This document shows positions 1 through 6,529 of a stretch of 13,485 nucleotides of DNA, one piece after another. The stretch covers positions 1,229 through 14,713 of the forward strand of contig DCSM01000072.1 of the NCBI GenBank assembly GCA_002325605.1, given 5' to 3'. This DNA comes from Chloroflexaceae bacterium UBA1466 (GTDB lineage: Bacteria > Chloroflexota > Chloroflexia > Chloroflexales > Chloroflexaceae). Each line of letters begins with the position of its first letter. Positions within the stretch are counted from its first letter, which is position 1. The notes under the pieces were generated by a model, which saw only the letters and a program-made list of their open reading frames with translations, made no database searches and was not told the DNA's origin. Made by a program: the position numbers and the translations under genes.

Positions 1-174
1 CCCCGACGCGGTGATGGTGAGGTGGGAGAGAGTGGGTGAAGCATCATTATTATAGATGGCGGTAGCATAAATATTGGTACTATTACCTTCGCTTTGCACG
101 GTCAGGGAGCGCAACTCGGCATTGCTGGCTCCAATCACCATTGCGGTCTGCTTATGCTCCAAGATGAGGGGTTT
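1..174 (-). pseudogene. 5'-truncated fragment resembling a beta-helix repeat surface protein, runs off the left edge
   Basis: Reading the minus strand from 174 down to 1 gives an open frame of 58 codons right after a TAG at 177-175. From about position 144 it reads TAMVIGASNAELRSLTVQSE, and further on has AIYNNDASPTLSHLTITASG. This alternation of 'asNaeLrsLTVqs', 'AIYNndaSPtL' and 'LTITASG' is the pattern of secreted right-handed beta-helix / pectate-lyase-like repeat proteins, recognised by pattern only. The fragment looks like the middle of a repeat. There is no convincing start: the only in-frame ATG (141-139) has no Shine-Dalgarno at normal distance and lies inside the repeat. I infer that the upstream part was lost, possibly when the neighbouring lamin-tail gene and its 50-bp duplication came to lie here. 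It could instead be the start of an unusual gene; the rest lies outside the window. Confidence 0.4.
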
Positions 175-245
175 CTAGGAGAAACTACTTCCAGTTACAA
201 TTCATGCTCCAAGATGAGTGGTTTTTAGGAGAAACTACTTGCAGT
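154..245. repeat. Tandem duplication, period 50 bp (42-bp cores)
   Basis: Positions 154-195 and 204-245 are the same 42-bp sequence with three differences (169/219, 175/225, 191/241), offset by exactly 50 bp. The right copy encodes the end of the lamin-tail gene (LQVVSPKNHSSWSM on the minus strand). The left copy would encode LEVVSPRNPSSWSI in another frame but is cut by the stop at 185-187. As 50 is not a multiple of three, the duplication changed the C-terminus of the gene. Confidence 0.85.
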
Positions 246-631
246 CCATTGATGTAAAAACCACCTTCCGAAAATCCCGTATAAAAGTGGTGAGCATCAT
301 CCTTTCCTGCACCACTCAAAACAATAATGCTATCACCTGGTGCAACGATGGTCTTAGCTGGGATGTGGTAGAAATCTTTGCCAACTTCATAACCGACCTT
401 CCAACCACCGAGATCGACAGGAAAGTCTTTCTTGTTCTTAATCACAACAGATAAAGTCATACAGGGCCTGTCACCACCACCAACAAAAGATACTACATCA
501 TTATCAAAAGGTAATAAATCAACTTTTGAGGTTTCTTGCATTGGACTCAGATAAACATCGAAAACCAATAAGAAACAAAGAACTAGAACTATCGCCAGAA
601 CTACCCCTAAACCGATTAGCCACTTTCTCAT
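185..631 (-). CDS. Small membrane-anchored lamin-tail-domain (LTD)-like protein
   Basis: A 148-residue protein. Residues 4-26 are a strongly hydrophobic helix after MRK, a signal anchor or uncleaved signal, so the rest should be outside the cytoplasm. Residues about 45-145 match the pattern of the lamin tail domain, an Ig-like beta fold common in bacterial secreted proteins: a strand of type LSVVIKNKKDFPVDLGGWKV, then IPAKTIVAPGDSIIVLSGAG, then HFYTGFSEGGFYINGLQVV, corresponding to the family's 'vvIrNtgdqpVdLsGW', 'f.pa.ti.aPGd.v.v.sG' and 'ly.g....wnn.Gd' blocks. The start at 631 is supported by AAGGAG on the minus strand, about 8 nt before the ATG. It has no catalytic residues; a binding or cell-surface role is inference. 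The final residues (NCNWK) come from outside the domain pattern and result from the tandem duplication at its 3' end. It is transcribed away from the CAT-like and nuo genes. Confidence 0.6.
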   Translation of the reverse strand: MRKWLIGLGVVLAIVLVLCFLLVFDVYLSPMQETSKVDLLPFDNDVVSFVGGGDRPCMTLSVVIKNKKDFPVDLGGWKVGYEVGKDFYHIPAKTIVAPGDSIIVLSGAGKDDAHHFYTGFSEGGFYINGLQVVSPKNHSSWSMNCNWK

Positions 632-921
632 GGTGTTTTCTCCTTTGCTAAGAATTTGGTGAAAAGTGTATGATTACTAGTACTCAAGATCAGCGACGCG
701 GCAGCGCAGGCGGGAGGTTTGCCTGGCCTGACGACCTGTGCTATACTTGCCTAGCTTGCAACCTAACCTACATAAATGTCACAGACTGCTTGCCCTAATG
801 CGTAGTTTGGGAAGAGCAAGCCAATTTTGGCTAGATTCAGCCCTTAAACTCTCATTTCAACAAAATAATCAACTTTCATATAGAACATTCTAATTATTTT
901 TGAGAGCTTTAGGAGGCTGTG
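632..921. other. Divergent intergenic region
   Basis: This 290-bp gap separates the minus-strand LTD gene from the plus-strand acyltransferase gene. It holds the LTD ribosome binding site at its left end, the candidate plus-strand promoter at 719-747, a small dyad (CAGGC 707-711 / GCCTG 721-725) touching the -35 box, and a leader of about 165 nt with short inverted repeats: AGCCAA/TTGGCT at 819-832, and an imperfect GCTTG...CCC/GGG...CAAGC pairing around 788-821. I see no tRNA, other RNA gene or small coding frame, and no clear minus-strand promoter. Confidence 0.5.
719..747 (+). promoter_or_regulatory. Candidate sigma70-type promoter for the CAT-like gene, perhaps also for nuo
   Basis: TTGCCT (719-724) and TATACT (742-747) are separated by exactly 17 nt and match TTGACA at 4/6 and TATAAT at 5/6. 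Transcription would begin near 754, leaving a leader of about 165 nt. No better promoter was seen directly before nuoA, so it may also feed the nuo genes; that is inference. Confidence 0.5.
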
Positions 922-1572
922 ATGAAAAAGTTATTCGACCTGGCAACCTGGAAACGCCGTGAACATTTCGAGTATTTTAAGGATTTTGATGAACCTTTGT
1001 TTGGAATGACTGTTCGCGTAGAATGTTCCGCAGCGTATAGAAAAGCTAAAAATTTAGGCTCCTCATTTTCATTATATTACTTATATTTGTCGCTAAAAGT
1101 TGCAAATGAAATGGAAGAGTTTAGGTATAGGATTGAAGAAGATCAGATATTCTGCTATGATAGCATCGGTGCTGGTCTAACCATTTTGCGGGAAGATGAA
1201 ACTTACGGCTGTGGTTTTATGGAATACAGCCCAGATCTTCAAACCTTTATGCTTCAAGCCAGTAGCGAAGTTAAACGAGTGCAAGCCGAACGCGGTTTGA
1301 AATATCCGCATTCTGGCGAGGATACGATTCATTATTCTATTCTTCCCTTAGCCGCTTTCACTTCAGTTAATCATGCTCGCCGCTTAGATAGTGGGTGCAG
1401 CATTCCAAAAATTACTTTTGGCAAATTCTCGCGGGATAACAACGATCAAATGTGGCTGCCCGTGGATATTCATGTCAATCATGCCCTAATGGATGGTTTT
1501 CATGTGGGTAAATACATCGAGAGGTTTCAGGAATTGCTTGCCCCTAAATTTCCCAAAGGGGGATTTGGCTAG
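922..1572 (+). CDS. Chloramphenicol acetyltransferase-fold acyltransferase
   Basis: A 216-residue protein, the usual length for the trimeric CatA family, which transfers acetyl from acetyl-CoA to a hydroxyl. N-terminal TWKRREHFEYFKDF matches the family's 'WxRkeHFexF'. The catalytic block VNHALMDGFHVGKYIERFQEL contains His187 (general base) and Asp191, corresponding to HHxxxDGFH. Ser139 in YSILP and Thr165 in ITFGKF align with the Ser and Thr that help stabilise the transition state, so the active site looks intact. The Trp that follows Pro in classical CATs is Leu142 here, and the first His of HHxxxDG is Asn186, so the acceptor need not be chloramphenicol. ATG 922 is preferred to the GTG at 919 because AGGAGG (911-916) is 5 nt from the former and only 2 nt from the latter. 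It lies 59 nt upstream of nuoA on the same strand. No other resistance or mobility gene is near. Confidence 0.8.
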   Translation: MKKLFDLATWKRREHFEYFKDFDEPLFGMTVRVECSAAYRKAKNLGSSFSLYYLYLSLKVANEMEEFRYRIEEDQIFCYDSIGAGLTILREDETYGCGFMEYSPDLQTFMLQASSEVKRVQAERGLKYPHSGEDTIHYSILPLAAFTSVNHARRLDSGCSIPKITFGKFSRDNNDQMWLPVDIHVNHALMDGFHVGKYIERFQELLAPKFPKGGFG

Positions 1573-1582
1573 TTAAGTACCA

Positions 1583-1616
1583 TTTTCTTTGCCGCATCCT
1601 CTCCTGGCAAAGAAAA
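1583..1616 (+). promoter_or_regulatory. Perfect 11-bp hairpin just before the nuoA ribosome binding site
   Basis: TTTTCTTTGCC (1583-1593) is the exact reverse complement of GGCAAAGAAAA (1606-1616), with a 12-nt loop. It is not a typical intrinsic terminator, because the 3' arm ends in A rather than U on either strand. It ends 4 nt before the GGAG of nuoA (1621-1624). The loop holds TCTCC (1600-1604), complementary to GGAGA (1621-1625), so an SD-masking pseudoknot is possible. An mRNA-processing or stability hairpin is the simpler alternative. Confidence 0.5.
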
Positions 1617-1631
1617 CATCGGAGACCAAAG

Positions 1632-1988
1632 ATGCTTTCTAACTATGCGTTTGTCGGAATTTTCTTTCTTATCTCTCTTAGCTTTCCCGTTATCCCGCTC
1701 CTGCTGGCCTCCCTGCTGCGCCCCAAACGCCCAACTCCAGTTAAACTCTCAACTTACGAATGTGGGCTGGAGGCCATTGGCGAAATTTGGGTTCAATTCA
1801 AAGTTCAATACTATGCTTATGCCCTAGCCTTTGTGATCTTTGATGTTGAAGTGGCTTTTCTCTATCCCTGGGCCGTGGCTTTCAAGCAATTAGGTTTGTT
1901 TGCCCTCGTCGAAATGGCTATCTTCCTGCTCATCCTGACCTTTGGCCTAGCTTACGCTTGGCGCAAAGGCGCATTAGAGTGGGTCTAA
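1632..1988 (+). CDS. nuoA: Complex I subunit NuoA (ND3)
   Basis: A 118-residue, three-helix membrane subunit next to the quinone cavity, where its first loop contacts NuoH, NuoD and NuoB. Helices lie at about residues 6-28, 61-82 and 86-110. The family loop is clear: TYECGLEAIGE (42-51) with Cys44, then FKVQYYAYALAFVIFDVEVAFLYPWAV, containing the conserved Asp71 and Glu73 of the second helix. Length is typical. The start is set by GGAG (1621-1624), 7 nt before the ATG. It is first of the nuo run and is followed after 6 nt by nuoB. Confidence 0.96.
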   Translation: MLSNYAFVGIFFLISLSFPVIPLLLASLLRPKRPTPVKLSTYECGLEAIGEIWVQFKVQYYAYALAFVIFDVEVAFLYPWAVAFKQLGLFALVEMAIFLLILTFGLAYAWRKGALEWV

Positions 1989-1994
1989 ACCTGG

Positions 1995-2783
1995 ATGAAA
2001 TCTATGCCAGCTACGAATGAACTTCAGCTTGAGCTTGAGAAACAAGGCATTTTCGTCTCAACGGTCAATCGCTTTTACAATTGGGGGCGACGCTCCTCGA
2101 TTTGGCCGATGTCCTTTGGGCTTGCGTGCTGTGCCATTGAAATGATGGCGTGGGGCCTGAGCCGTTATGACGTTTCACGGTTTGGGGCCGAACTCTTCCG
2201 TGCCAGCCCGCGCCAAGCCGATTTGATGCTCGTGGCGGGGACGGTGACGAAGAAGATGGCTCCCCAAGTGGTGCGGCTCTATAACCAAATGGCTGAACCG
2301 CGCTACGTGATTGCAATGGGAGCTTGCGCTACTTCGGGCGGGCCCTTCCGCGACGGGTACAATGTGTTGCGCGGCGTTGACCTGTTGTTGCCCGTTGATG
2401 TCTATATTCCTGGCTGTCCCCCGCGCCCCGAAGCGCTGCTTCACGCTTTAATGGAATTGCAAGCCCAAATTGATGGCCAGCGGCTTGACCAGGTCCGCTG
2501 GTATGGCAAGGGCAACCGTCCGCAGACCACGGACTTCCCCGTCCCGACCTTTGGGGCCCACGGGTTGGAAGTTGAAGGGCGCACGATAGATCAAGTTGGG
2601 GGGCTACCTTTGGTAAGCCCTTATACTTCACCTTTGTATGGGGAAGTGAAGAGCGGGTTGCTGGAGCATCCTGAAGTAACGCGCCTGTTGCCCATTGCGG
2701 ATTCAACCATCGCTCTGGAGAGCGTCTTGAAGGCCAAAGTTCTAGCACCAGAGGCAAAGGAAGAGAACCATGCCCAATCTTAG
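1995..2783 (+). CDS. nuoB: Complex I subunit NuoB (PSST), N2 cluster
   Basis: A 262-residue peripheral subunit holding the terminal [4Fe-4S] cluster N2, which gives electrons to quinone. All four ligands are visible: tandem Cys45-Cys46 in FGLACCAIEMM, Cys111 in MGACATSGG, and Cys141 in IPGCPPRPE. The core ends near residue 165. The rest (about 95 residues, rich in Pro/Gly and then charged) is a C-terminal tail longer than in short NuoB proteins and without a recognised domain. The ATG at 1995 lies 6 nt after the nuoA stop with no good Shine-Dalgarno, so translational coupling is likely; ATG 2004 is a possible alternative. Its 3' end overlaps nuoC by 14 nt. Confidence 0.96.
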   Translation: MKSMPATNELQLELEKQGIFVSTVNRFYNWGRRSSIWPMSFGLACCAIEMMAWGLSRYDVSRFGAELFRASPRQADLMLVAGTVTKKMAPQVVRLYNQMAEPRYVIAMGACATSGGPFRDGYNVLRGVDLLLPVDVYIPGCPPRPEALLHALMELQAQIDGQRLDQVRWYGKGNRPQTTDFPVPTFGAHGLEVEGRTIDQVGGLPLVSPYTSPLYGEVKSGLLEHPEVTRLLPIADSTIALESVLKAKVLAPEAKEENHAQS

Positions 2784-3309
2784 TGCTGCGGAGTTGCGCG
2801 AGCGTTTGCAGAGCGACATGCCAGGAGTAGTCGTCGCTGTGCCTGCGCCTGAACCGAGTGCCCCGGCGGGGGAAGGCAAGCCCGCAAAGGCCAAACCTAA
2901 TCTGCTGGCCACGAATGATGTTATCGTTGTAGCTGAAAAGCTCCCGCAAGTAGTCTGTTATCTAACCGATGTCTTAGGCTATACTTATCTTTCGGATCTG
3001 GCTGTCGTAGATTATCTGGCAGATGGGCTTTTCGAAGTCGTTTATCGCTTTTATCATTTGAATGGGGGAAGCGAGAGTTTAGTCTTAAAAGTGCGGGTCC
3101 CCCGTGATAAACCCACTATTCCTTCCCTCACGCCGCAACTTCCTGGGGCCGACCTCAATGAACGCGAGGCTTTTGACCTCTTTGGGATTAACTTTGTGGG
3201 CCATCCTTATCTCAAACGCATTTATATGTGGGATGAGTTTGTGGGCCACCCGATGCGGAAAGATTTTCCCCGCCAGGGCGATAAGTACCTTGGGGGCAGC
3301 GAAGAGTAA
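2770..3309 (+). CDS. nuoC: Complex I subunit NuoC (30 kDa)
   Basis: A 179-residue peripheral subunit without cofactor that packs against NuoD. The family signature is at residues 129-147: LNEREAFDLFGINFVGHP, followed by LKRIYMWDEFVGHPMRKDFP, typical of the 30 kDa subunit C-terminus. Residues about 20-43 form a Pro/Ala/Lys-rich low-complexity linker before the folded domain, so the first 45 residues are probably a flexible extension. The start overlaps the end of nuoB by 14 nt. AGGA at 2758-2761, inside nuoB, is 8 nt before the ATG. NuoC is separate from NuoD here, unlike the fused NuoCD of enterobacteria. Confidence 0.95.
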   Translation: MPNLSAAELRERLQSDMPGVVVAVPAPEPSAPAGEGKPAKAKPNLLATNDVIVVAEKLPQVVCYLTDVLGYTYLSDLAVVDYLADGLFEVVYRFYHLNGGSESLVLKVRVPRDKPTIPSLTPQLPGADLNEREAFDLFGINFVGHPYLKRIYMWDEFVGHPMRKDFPRQGDKYLGGSEE

Positions 3310-3366
3310 TTTTTTAGCGGCACAAATTGTTTGCTAACCTCTTATATTGATGAAACAGGGGTGACT

Positions 3367-4476
3367 GTGCTAAAAACGCAAGAACTGCAAATCAACATCG
3401 GGCCGCAACATCCCTCGACTCACGGGGTATTTCGGGTTCTCGTGACCGTAGATGGCGAAACCGTTGTTGATCTCAAGCCTGTTTTTGGCTATTTGCATCG
3501 CAATCACGAGCAAATTGCTGAGTCCAATACCTATCTTCAGAACATGCCCTATACAGATCGCCTGGATTATTTCAATTCAATGACGAATAATCACGCTTAT
3601 GCGCTGGCGGTTGAAAAGTTAGCGGGCATTGAAGTTCCTGAACGCGCCGAGTATCTTCGCGTGATCATGGCCGAATTGACGCGCATCTTTAATCATGGTT
3701 GTGCTTTAGGCTTTTTGGTCAATGATATGGGCGCGTGGCAAACGGCTTTAGCCTTTGGGATTCGGGAGCGCGAGAAGATTCTCGACCTTTTTGAGATGGT
3801 CAGTGGCGCACGGATGATGTGCAATTATTTTCGCTTTGGGGGGGTTGCCCGCGATCTACCTGAAGAATTCATCCCTCGGCTCAAAGAGTTAATGATTGCG
3901 CTTCCTTCCTACACTGATGAAGTCGAGAAGATGTTGCGTGAAAACGAGATTCTCCTCATCCGTTCTGAAGGAATTGGGATTTTACCACCTGAATTAGCCA
4001 TTTCGTATAGCGTTACGGGGCCAGTCTTGCGGGCCAGTGGGATTCCCTACGACATCCGCAAAGCTGATTCGTATAGTGTCTATGGGCGGTTTGATTTTGA
4101 TGTCCCTGTAGGCACGGTTGGTGATGTTTATGATCGCTTTATCATTAGAATTGAAGAGATGCGGCAAAGTCTGCGAATCTTAACGCAGGCTTTAGAGCAA
4201 TTGCCCGATGCCGAAGGGGGCCATATCAATCCCAAAGCTCGGCAAGCAGTCAGACCTCCTGTTGGCGATGCTTATGGGCGTGTCGAAACCCCGAAAGGCG
4301 AGTTAGGTTTCTATCTAGTCAGCGATGGAAGTACCAAACCTTATCGCTATAAAGTGCGTGCGCCATCTTTTATCAACTTAACACCCTTGGCTGATATGTG
4401 TCGGGGCTACAAAGTTGCAGATATTATCGTGATTCTGGGCAGCATTGACATCGTTATGGGGGAGGTAGACCGATGA
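3367..4476 (+). CDS. nuoD: Complex I subunit NuoD (49 kDa), compact form
   Basis: The 49 kDa subunit forms the quinone site with NuoB and is related to the large subunit of [NiFe] hydrogenases. Visible features (numbered from 3367): IGPQHPSTHGV with the quinone-site His19, Tyr62 in NMPYTDRLDY, the block FNSMTNNHAYALAVEKL, and the C-terminal SIDIVMGEVDR. The usual LHRGxEK motif reads LHRNHEQ (His44-Gln49). Between NPKARQAVRPP and TPKGELGFYLVSDG the segment seen in most homologues (like MEaLIhHFKl.TEGf) is missing, which makes the protein 369 residues. Start: AGGGG (3357-3361) is 5 nt before GTG 3367. GTG 3361 and TTG 3331 are in frame but less well placed, and homologues begin close to this point. 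The stop overlaps nuoI as ATGA. Confidence 0.95.
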   Translation: MLKTQELQINIGPQHPSTHGVFRVLVTVDGETVVDLKPVFGYLHRNHEQIAESNTYLQNMPYTDRLDYFNSMTNNHAYALAVEKLAGIEVPERAEYLRVIMAELTRIFNHGCALGFLVNDMGAWQTALAFGIREREKILDLFEMVSGARMMCNYFRFGGVARDLPEEFIPRLKELMIALPSYTDEVEKMLRENEILLIRSEGIGILPPELAISYSVTGPVLRASGIPYDIRKADSYSVYGRFDFDVPVGTVGDVYDRFIIRIEEMRQSLRILTQALEQLPDAEGGHINPKARQAVRPPVGDAYGRVETPKGELGFYLVSDGSTKPYRYKVRAPSFINLTPLADMCRGYKVADIIVILGSIDIVMGEVDR

Positions 4477-5147
4477 CCGTTAAAATCGAGATTCAGCGCG
4501 GAAGTGCTGTACCCCTTAGTCGGCGACATCCCAAATTTTTGGGGCAGGGCATGCTCAAAGGGATGGAAGTTGTCTTAGATCATTGGTTTAAGTCGTTTGG
4601 CCCCAAACTAGAGAATTTCAGTCAGACGGCGGGGATTTTCACCACGGAATATCCCGAAGAACGCTTAAAACTAGCCGAAGCCTATCGCAATTTGCCTATT
4701 TTGCTCTATGATGATGAGACAGGGCAAGAGTTGTGTACCTCTTGTTTGCAATGTGAAAAGATTTGTCCACCGCAAGTCATTCATATAACCCAGACTAAAG
4801 ATCCTTCTACTGGTAAGCTCGTATTGGCAGCAGCCGAATTCATTATTGAATATGATGCTTGTATGGGATGTGGGCTTTGTGCTGAGGTTTGTCCCTTTGA
4901 TTCCATCAAAATGGATCATCATTATGAGCTTTCGACGGCTGATCACGCTTCGCTAACGATGCACAAAGCAGACCTCCTCCGCCCAGTCTCCTATTATCAA
5001 TCTTTGGCTCCGACCTTTTGGGAACAAACCAAAGAAAACGCTTACAAAAAACTCCAAAACACGGTTAAACGGCGTTCTGGGCTGCTTGGCATTGCCCCCT
5101 CAATGGTCGGGAAAGTTCAACCGCCTGAAACGAAGCCTGCTGAATAG
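4473..5147 (+). CDS. nuoI: Complex I subunit NuoI (TYKY), two [4Fe-4S] clusters
   Basis: A 224-residue ferredoxin-like subunit carrying clusters N6a and N6b, which relay electrons to N2. Two Cys-x2-Cys-x2-Cys-x3-Cys-Pro motifs are complete: Cys88, 91, 94, 98 (CTSCLQCEKICPP) and Cys130, 133, 136, 140 (CMGCGLCAEVCPF). The preceding TTEYPEERLKLAEAYRNLP is the usual TYKY lead-in. The N-terminal helix around GMLKGMEVVLDHWFKSFG should lie on the membrane. The ATG overlaps the nuoD stop (ATGA), with GGAGG (4461-4465) 7 nt upstream, so the pair is translationally coupled. The tail after about residue 160 is charged, without a domain I recognise. The position before nuoH, with no nuoE/F/G, is notable. 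Confidence 0.96.
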   Translation: MTVKIEIQRGSAVPLSRRHPKFLGQGMLKGMEVVLDHWFKSFGPKLENFSQTAGIFTTEYPEERLKLAEAYRNLPILLYDDETGQELCTSCLQCEKICPPQVIHITQTKDPSTGKLVLAAAEFIIEYDACMGCGLCAEVCPFDSIKMDHHYELSTADHASLTMHKADLLRPVSYYQSLAPTFWEQTKENAYKKLQNTVKRRSGLLGIAPSMVGKVQPPETKPAE

Positions 5148-5199
5148 CTCAATTAGCAATTAGCGTCTAAAGCTAACGCTTTTGCGCTGGAGCCAAAAT

Positions 5200-6513
5200 A
5201 TGGAAGCTCTAATCAATTATCTCCTCAATACGGCGCTGAATCTTCATGCCCCCGAATGGGTCATCTTACTCATTCGACATCTTTTGGTTGCGACAATCTT
5301 GTTTCTGGTGGTTCCCTTTCAGATGCTTTTGCTCACTTACTTTGAACGGCGCGTGATTGCCCGAATGCAAGACCGCGTTGGGCCTAATCGAGTAGGGTGG
5401 GAAGGGGTTTTGCAACCAATTGCGGATGCGGTAAAGATGTTTACCAAAGAGGACATTGTCCCTGCCGCTGCCGATAAAGGGGTGCATCTGTTAGCCACGG
5501 GCGTGGTTGTTGTGCCCACGATGTTTATGCTTTCGGTGCTACCCTGGGGGCCAGGCATGACTCCTGTTGATTTTGAGACTAGCCTCCTCTTCTTTTTTGC
5601 GATTTCTTCAGTCAGTGCCATTGGTTTAGTGATGGGTGGCTGGAGCGGAAACAATAAGTTTTCGCTTTTAGGCGCAATGCGGGCCGTGGCTCAAATGATT
5701 TCGTATGAAATGCCTGCGATTCTGAGCATTTTGGCCCTCGTTTTGATGACTGGCAGTATGTCTATCTCGAAAATCGTTGAGGCTCAAGGTGGTTTAATCG
5801 CCAATCTCACCGATCTGCCCAAAGTGCCCGACCTGGGGTTAGGCTGGCTGCTCTTCACGCCTGTAGGGTTTTTAGCTTTTGTCTGCTTTTTCATTTCGGC
5901 GCTGGCCGAAGGGGAACGAACACCTTTTGACATCCCTGAAGCTGATTCAGAAATTGTCGCAGGCTATATGACTGAATATAGCGGAATGAAGTTTGGGATG
6001 TTCTATTTAGCTCAATATGTTTTGAACTTTGCGCTTTGTGCGATTACGGCTACACTCTTTTTCGGTGGTTGGCAAGGCCCTGGAGTGAGTCAATTAAGCG
6101 CAATGGGTGCTAATAATCAACTTTTTAGCATTTTAGCTGGAGCGCTTGGCGTAGTTTATCTGCTCCTCAAGACATATTTCTTCTTCTTTACTATGGTTTG
6201 GATTCGCGGAGCCTTCCCCCGTCTGCGGATTGACCAATTGATGGGCTTAGGTTGGAAATTCCTCCTTCCCCTCACTTTAGTAAATATCTTTAGCGCCGCA
6301 ATCTGGGCGGCTTGCATTCATTGGGGCCCAGAGCAGGGTTTGGCTTTCCTAAGCGCCTTTGGCCCCTGGAAGCGCTGGGCGATAGCTTTCCTCTCGACGC
6401 TCGTTATCAATCTGCTGGCTGCAACCCTGCTCGTGCGAATCAACAGTTCAGCCGAGAGCAGCATGCCTAAATTGGTGGAAGATCAAAAGTTTGGGGCAGT
6501 CACATTGCCGTAA
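5200..6513 (+). CDS. nuoH: Complex I subunit NuoH (ND1)
   Basis: A 437-residue membrane subunit lining the quinone channel and joining the two arms. Both family signatures are present: TYFERRVIARMQDRVGPNRVG (Glu49-Arg51 onward) and ALAEGERTPFDIPEADSEIVAGYMTEYSGMKFG, with Glu237, Glu239 and Asp244 in the acidic loop beside the quinone path. It is longer than many bacterial NuoH proteins (roughly 325-365 residues); the excess lies mostly in two hydrophobic helices near the C-terminus (about 345-415). The start was moved to ATG 5200 because GGAG (5189-5192) is 7 nt upstream; TTG 5182 lacks a site. The 52-nt gap after nuoI holds only a weak 5-bp inverted repeat. Confidence 0.96.
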   Translation: MEALINYLLNTALNLHAPEWVILLIRHLLVATILFLVVPFQMLLLTYFERRVIARMQDRVGPNRVGWEGVLQPIADAVKMFTKEDIVPAAADKGVHLLATGVVVVPTMFMLSVLPWGPGMTPVDFETSLLFFFAISSVSAIGLVMGGWSGNNKFSLLGAMRAVAQMISYEMPAILSILALVLMTGSMSISKIVEAQGGLIANLTDLPKVPDLGLGWLLFTPVGFLAFVCFFISALAEGERTPFDIPEADSEIVAGYMTEYSGMKFGMFYLAQYVLNFALCAITATLFFGGWQGPGVSQLSAMGANNQLFSILAGALGVVYLLLKTYFFFFTMVWIRGAFPRLRIDQLMGLGWKFLLPLTLVNIFSAAIWAACIHWGPEQGLAFLSAFGPWKRWAIAFLSTLVINLLAATLLVRINSSAESSMPKLVEDQKFGAVTLP

Positions 6514-6529
6514 GTTGTGGAGTTTGTCT

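Noticed and set aside
218..454. 78-codon plus-strand frame opposite the LTD gene
   Set aside because: Antisense to a gene with a good RBS, a membrane anchor and domain pattern; no own support.
859..888. Possible promoter TTCAAC...TATAGA near the acyltransferase gene
   Set aside because: Poor matches to both boxes; the site at 719-747 with 17-nt spacing is much better.
2329..2949. 206-codon minus-strand open frame over nuoB/nuoC
   Set aside because: It lies wholly over well supported genes, has low-complexity Arg/Ser/Pro-rich composition and no family pattern: a shadow frame.
3331..3366. TTG start for NuoD adding 12 residues
   Set aside because: No Shine-Dalgarno at a fitting distance, and the extra residues do not resemble the family; GTG 3367 is better placed.
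5162..5180. Inverted repeat AGCGT/ACGCT followed by TTTT before nuoH
   Set aside because: Only 5 bp of stem with a 9-nt loop and a short T-run; too weak to call a terminator or regulator.
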